Shown here: positions 58,989 to 64,000 of the stretch, piece by piece | Layout: each line of letters opens with the position of its first letter | Numbering within the stretch: the stretch's first letter is position 1 | Assembly (NCBI RefSeq): GCF_004297125.1 | Contig: NZ_SCVD01000020.1 | Location: 1-64,000, forward strand | Origin: Phenylobacterium sp. | Lineage (GTDB): Bacteria > Pseudomonadota > Alphaproteobacteria > Caulobacterales > Caulobacteraceae | Length of the DNA: 64,000 nt | Direction of reading: 5' to 3' | Made by a program: the position numbers and the translations under genes | Notes under the pieces: generated by a model | The model's database searches: none | Told to the model about the DNA's origin: nothing | The model's input: only the letters and a program-made list of their open reading frames with translations

Positions 58989-59707
58989 GCACCTGGTGGC
59001 GGGGCGGGCTGGCGGCAACGCTGGCCGGGGCGGCGCTGGGTGTGCTGGGCCCGTTCGGCACCTATGGGGATCTCTCGATCACCGAGCGCTACGCCTACTG
59101 GATCGGCCTGACCGTCCTGATGTGGACCCAGACCGCCGTGGTCTTCGCCGCCCTGCGCCTGGCCTCCCGGTTCGCGCGGCAGCCGCTCTGGTTGCAGGCG
59201 ACCGCCGCCGCCCTCCTGGGCGCCGTGCCCACTACCTTCGAGGTCGCCTATGTGGAGGGCTTGCTTCGCGTCGGTGGCGTACTGACCCCACGCTCCCTGG
59301 CCGAAACCTACGGGAGCGTGGCCGTGATCGCGGTCGGACTGTTCCTGCCGCTGACCACGATCCTCCATCGGCGTCCCCATGCGCCCGCGGTCGAGTCCGC
59401 CAGTTTCGCCAGGGCGCTTCCGGCCGAGGTGGGAAGCGCCGTCGTCGCCCTCGCCGCCGAGGACCACTACCTGCGGGTCCATACCGATCGCGGCGACAGC
59501 CTGATCCATCATCGCTTGTCCGACGCGGTCCGCGAACTCGGCGATGCGGGCATCCAGGTCCACCGGTCGTGGTGGGTCGCCAAGGACGCGGTGGAACGCG
59601 TCGAGCGCGATGGCGACCGCCACGTCCTTGTACTCCGCGGCGGCGTGCGCGCGCCGGTCAGCCGGACCTATGGCCTGGCTGCGCGCAAGGCCGGCCTCAT
59701 CCCCTGA
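58985..59707 (+). CDS. Second membrane LytTR-type regulator
   Basis: The 240-residue protein starts at GTG overlapping the methyltransferase stop. It has four membrane helices within residues 5-125 and a LytTR domain (about 140-238: VVALAAEDHYLRVHTDRGDSLIHHRLSDAV, IQVHRSWWVAKDAVERVERDGDRHVLVLRGG). No receiver domain. It may respond to a membrane signal and control its own operon. It is not a close copy of the protein at 50304. Confidence 0.9.
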   Translation: MSTWWRGGLAATLAGAALGVLGPFGTYGDLSITERYAYWIGLTVLMWTQTAVVFAALRLASRFARQPLWLQATAAALLGAVPTTFEVAYVEGLLRVGGVLTPRSLAETYGSVAVIAVGLFLPLTTILHRRPHAPAVESASFARALPAEVGSAVVALAAEDHYLRVHTDRGDSLIHHRLSDAVRELGDAGIQVHRSWWVAKDAVERVERDGDRHVLVLRGGVRAPVSRTYGLAARKAGLIP

Positions 59708-59822
59708 GCGCCACCGCCAGTCGCGAAACGGCTCGCGATTCCGCGAAAAGCGCGTTGCGGTCGCCGCCTGCCCCGCGGCAACAGCCCGCCGCCGGCGCGG
59801 ATGCCGGCGTGTGGAGACTCCC

Positions 59823-60290
59823 ATGAAGAGCATGCTCATCGCGGCCCTCGCCTGGGCCGCCGCCGGCGCCGGCGCCGCCATGGCGGCCCCGCCCTCCCCC
59901 GCCGACGTCAAGGCGCTTCGCGCGCTGGGCGACGCGGCGGATGCGGCCTGGGACGCCCGGGACGCCGACCGTATGGCCAGCTACTACGCCGCCGACGCGA
60001 GCCTCCTGGTCGGCGGCGGCGGGCCCGTTCAGCTGGGCCGCGACGACATCCGCGCCTACTTCACCCGCGCCTTCGCCCAGCGCGTCGGGACGATGCGGCA
60101 CGTCAGCGAGTTCCGCGGGCAGGACATGCTGGGCCCGGACCTGGTGCTCACCGACCTCTGGGTCCGGGTGGAAGAGCGCCAGCCGGACGGGACATGGAAG
60201 GAGGTGCGCCGTTTCAACAACATCTCGCTCGCGGTCCGCGAGGACGGAGCCTGGAAGATGAAGGCCGTACGCGCCTATCCGGTGGGCTAG
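59823..60290 (+). CDS. Secreted SnoaL/SgcJ-like protein
   Basis: The 155-residue protein has a signal peptide (about 1-21, ending in AMAA) and an NTF2-like domain (LRALGDAADAAWDARDADRMASYYAADASLLVGGGG, RVEERQPDGTWKEVRRFNN, and AWKMKAVRAYPVG). GGAG lies before the ATG. Function unknown. A second secreted NTF2-like gene follows. Confidence 0.75.
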   Translation: MKSMLIAALAWAAAGAGAAMAAPPSPADVKALRALGDAADAAWDARDADRMASYYAADASLLVGGGGPVQLGRDDIRAYFTRAFAQRVGTMRHVSEFRGQDMLGPDLVLTDLWVRVEERQPDGTWKEVRRFNNISLAVREDGAWKMKAVRAYPVG

Positions 60291-60335
60291 CGTGACGCCA
60301 GGAACCCGTGTCTCCTCCGCGCCGGAGGAGACACT

Positions 60336-60803
60336 ATGAAGCCGCTGATTCCGACCGTCCTCGCCGTCCTGGCCCTCGCCGGCCCTGCCGCCGCGTCCAC
60401 GGCCGACGAGGAGGCCGCCGTCAAAACCGCCCAGCGGTTCTTCGACGCGATGGCCGCCAACGACGGCGCCGGGGTCACCGCCACCGCCCTGCCGGCCAGC
60501 GTGTTCACCGCCATCCGGCCGGCGCCCGGCGGGGGCACGAAGGTGTCGCGGGTGACCGTCGAGGACTTCATCAAGAACCTGCGCCCCGGGCTGCACGAGG
60601 CCATGTGGTCGCCCAAGGTGGTCCTGCGCGGGACCCTGATGGCGACGGTGACGGCGCCCTATGAGTTCAAGCTGGACGGCAAGACCACCCACTGTGGGAT
60701 CGATGTCTTCGACCTCGCCAAGGTCGACGGGCAGTGGAAGATCGCGAGCGCCGTTTGGACCGCCGAACCCGATGCCTGCGCCGAGCTGAAGGCCAGCCGG
60801 TAG
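60336..60803 (+). CDS. Secreted NTF2-like protein (lumazine-binding-like)
   Basis: The 155-residue protein has a signal peptide ending AAAS (about 1-21), and then AVKTAQRFFDAMAANDGAGV, TVEDFIKNLRPGLHEAMW, YEFKLDGKTTHCGIDVFDLAKVDGQWKIASAVW, the NTF2 lumazine-binding pattern. It is 45 bases from the previous NTF2-like gene and may be a divergent tandem paralogue. Confidence 0.7.
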   Translation: MKPLIPTVLAVLALAGPAAASTADEEAAVKTAQRFFDAMAANDGAGVTATALPASVFTAIRPAPGGGTKVSRVTVEDFIKNLRPGLHEAMWSPKVVLRGTLMATVTAPYEFKLDGKTTHCGIDVFDLAKVDGQWKIASAVWTAEPDACAELKASR

Positions 60804-60817
60804 GGCGGCGGATCGGT

Positions 60818-61324
60818 TCAGGGGGCGACGCTGAAGCCCTCGCTTGGCGAGACCCATCGCACCGGCTGGTCAAGTTGGGGGCGCCGTTTGCCGTCGACAC
60901 TCACCTCGCCGTTGAGCTGGTCACCCGTTGGAACGTAGCGGGTGCAGATCTCACGGTTCAGGATGGCGTTGAATCCAGGCCGCATGGCGTTGCGGATCGC
61001 CTCGGCGTTTGGCGCGTCGGCCGGCTGGCCATCGATCGTGAACAGCATCGCCGCGAAGTCACCTTCGGTGATCCGCCCGCACACCGCCCCGCCCTTGATG
61101 ACCACAGGCGCCTTCGATCGCGCTACGATCAGGGGTTCGGCGCGCAGCAGGATGGCGGCGGTGTTCTGCAGGGTTCCGTCCGGGTCCCGGGCATAGGCTG
61201 CGATCGACGCGCAGGTCTTCCGCGCCACGTCCGGGGCGTGGCACTGCAGTTTTCCACCTTCGGCGGGAGATAGGGGATCCAGGTCCGCAGTCGCGGCGGC
61301 GAACAGGAAGGCGAGGAGAATCAT
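60818..61324 (-). CDS. Secreted hypothetical protein
   Basis: The 168-residue protein has a short hydrophobic signal (about 1-13) and four cysteines (in KLQCHAPD, KTCASI, VCGRIT and EICTRY), suggesting two disulfides. I recognise no family. It is 30 bases upstream of nothing on its strand; the response-regulator gene lies on the same strand 30 bases to the right, so the two are probably one operon. Confidence 0.6.
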   Translation of the reverse strand: MILLAFLFAAATADLDPLSPAEGGKLQCHAPDVARKTCASIAAYARDPDGTLQNTAAILLRAEPLIVARSKAPVVIKGGAVCGRITEGDFAAMLFTIDGQPADAPNAEAIRNAMRPGFNAILNREICTRYVPTGDQLNGEVSVDGKRRPQLDQPVRWVSPSEGFSVAP

Positions 61325-61354
61325 GAACCAACCCCGGTCGATCGAGCGTCGGAT

Positions 61355-61786
61355 CTATGCCGGCCCCGCCTGGCCCTGGCCAGGGGCCCCGATCAACGCC
61401 GCGATGGCGCTGAACAACGCCATCATCGATACAGGCTTCAGGACCAGGTCGTCGGCGCCGGCGGCCCGGCATTCGGCCTCGATCGTCGAGCCGGCGTCCG
61501 CGGTGATCACGACGACCGGGATGCCCGCCTTGGTGTCCGCGCGGGCGCGAATGTGCCGGATGGCGGTTATGCCGTCCATGCCGGGCATCCTCAGGTCCAT
61601 GAGTACGAGATCGAAGTCGGCCTCGTCGATCATCCGCAGTCCGGCCGGACCGTCCTCGGCCTCGTCCATCTCGAAGCCACCGGCGCGGAGCATCGCGCCG
61701 AGAACCCGCCGGTTCACGGAGTTATCCTCGACCAGCAGGATCCGCATCGGCCGAGGGGTTCCGGTTTCCACAGACGCGCTAACCAT
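61355..61786 (-). CDS. Single-domain response regulator (receiver only)
   Basis: The 143-residue protein is a CheY-like receiver with acidic pair Glu20/Asp21, phosphoacceptor Asp64 in VLMDLRMPGMDG, Thr95 and Lys117 in LKPVS. It has no output domain. It resembles the DivK/CpdR-style stand-alone receivers or the receiver of hybrid kinases. No kinase lies nearby. ATG 61747 (before RILLVEDN) is another possible start. Confidence 0.9.
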   Translation of the reverse strand: MVSASVETGTPRPMRILLVEDNSVNRRVLGAMLRAGGFEMDEAEDGPAGLRMIDEADFDLVLMDLRMPGMDGITAIRHIRARADTKAGIPVVVITADAGSTIEAECRAAGADDLVLKPVSMMALFSAIAALIGAPGQGQAGPA

Positions 61787-61842
61787 GCTCGCGTCTTAGC
61801 GGTCAAACCGCCGACGGGCAGTCCGCCCAATCGTCGCGGGGG

Positions 61843-64000
<2,158 letters not shown>

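Noticed and set aside
60818..61786. Toxin-antitoxin interpretation of the two small minus-strand genes
   Set aside because: One is a secreted four-Cys protein and the other a full receiver domain; neither matches a toxin or antitoxin.

Overview
The window is very GC-rich, densely packed alphaproteobacterial chromosome. A TipN-like polarity factor, the mreBCD-PBP2-rodA order, a Coq4-type ubiquinone protein, a fused cysNC and short family proteins such as DUF4169 and DUF2171 point to the Caulobacterales. Phenylobacterium or a close relative is my best guess; this is inference from gene content, not a database match. I see no tRNA, rRNA, CRISPR array, prophage or insertion sequence. No gene-free stretch exceeds 300 bases.

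Layout. 1-2.3 kb: the start of a beta-helix protein and the dTDP-sugar genes rfbB-rfbA. 2.4-5.7 kb: a DUF4112 protein, the TipN-like coiled-coil protein and a small ORF. 5.8-9.3 kb: two alkylation-repair genes (ogt and an Ada-AlkA fusion) and an MFS transporter. 9.5-12.4 kb: sulfate activation (cysD, cysNC). 12.4-16.5 kb: a medium-chain dehydrogenase and a three-gene polyprenyl-linked glycosylation cassette (GtrA, GtrB, large membrane transferase). 16.6-22.9 kb: a lactonase-like hydrolase with an MFS transporter, divergent from an aminotransferase-amidase pair, then DUF423 and a family 2 glycosyltransferase. 22.9-27.7 kb: drug efflux, two alpha/beta hydrolases, a SnoaL-like protein and an acyltransferase.

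27.8-35.7 kb is the rod-shape cluster mreB-mreC-mreD-PBP2-PBP2-rodA on the minus strand. It has two tandem PBP2 genes where one is usual. 35.9-38.7 kb is a molybdate block: modA-modB diverge from modE across 39 bases almost filled by a perfect palindrome, and modC is absent. 38.7-43.2 kb holds phnA, an EamA exporter, a REP-like two-hairpin element, leuA with a leucine-rich leader peptide and alternative RNA pairings, a glutathione transferase and a VTT-domain membrane protein. 43.3-51.4 kb holds an RTX protein, an aspartate aminotransferase, a haloalkane dehalogenase and several small genes, including coq4 and a LytTR regulator. 51.4-64 kb holds a UvrD-type helicase, prmA, pepP, a methyltransferase coupled to a second LytTR regulator, small secreted proteins, a response regulator and most of ligA.

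The strongest regulatory signals are the leuA leader (a candidate attenuator), the ModE-type operator, a palindrome upstream of the RTX gene and an orphan intrinsic terminator at 49230-49251. Many genes overlap by 1 or 4 bases, suggesting tight translational coupling. Six of nine convergent gene pairs share exactly four bases at their stop codons.
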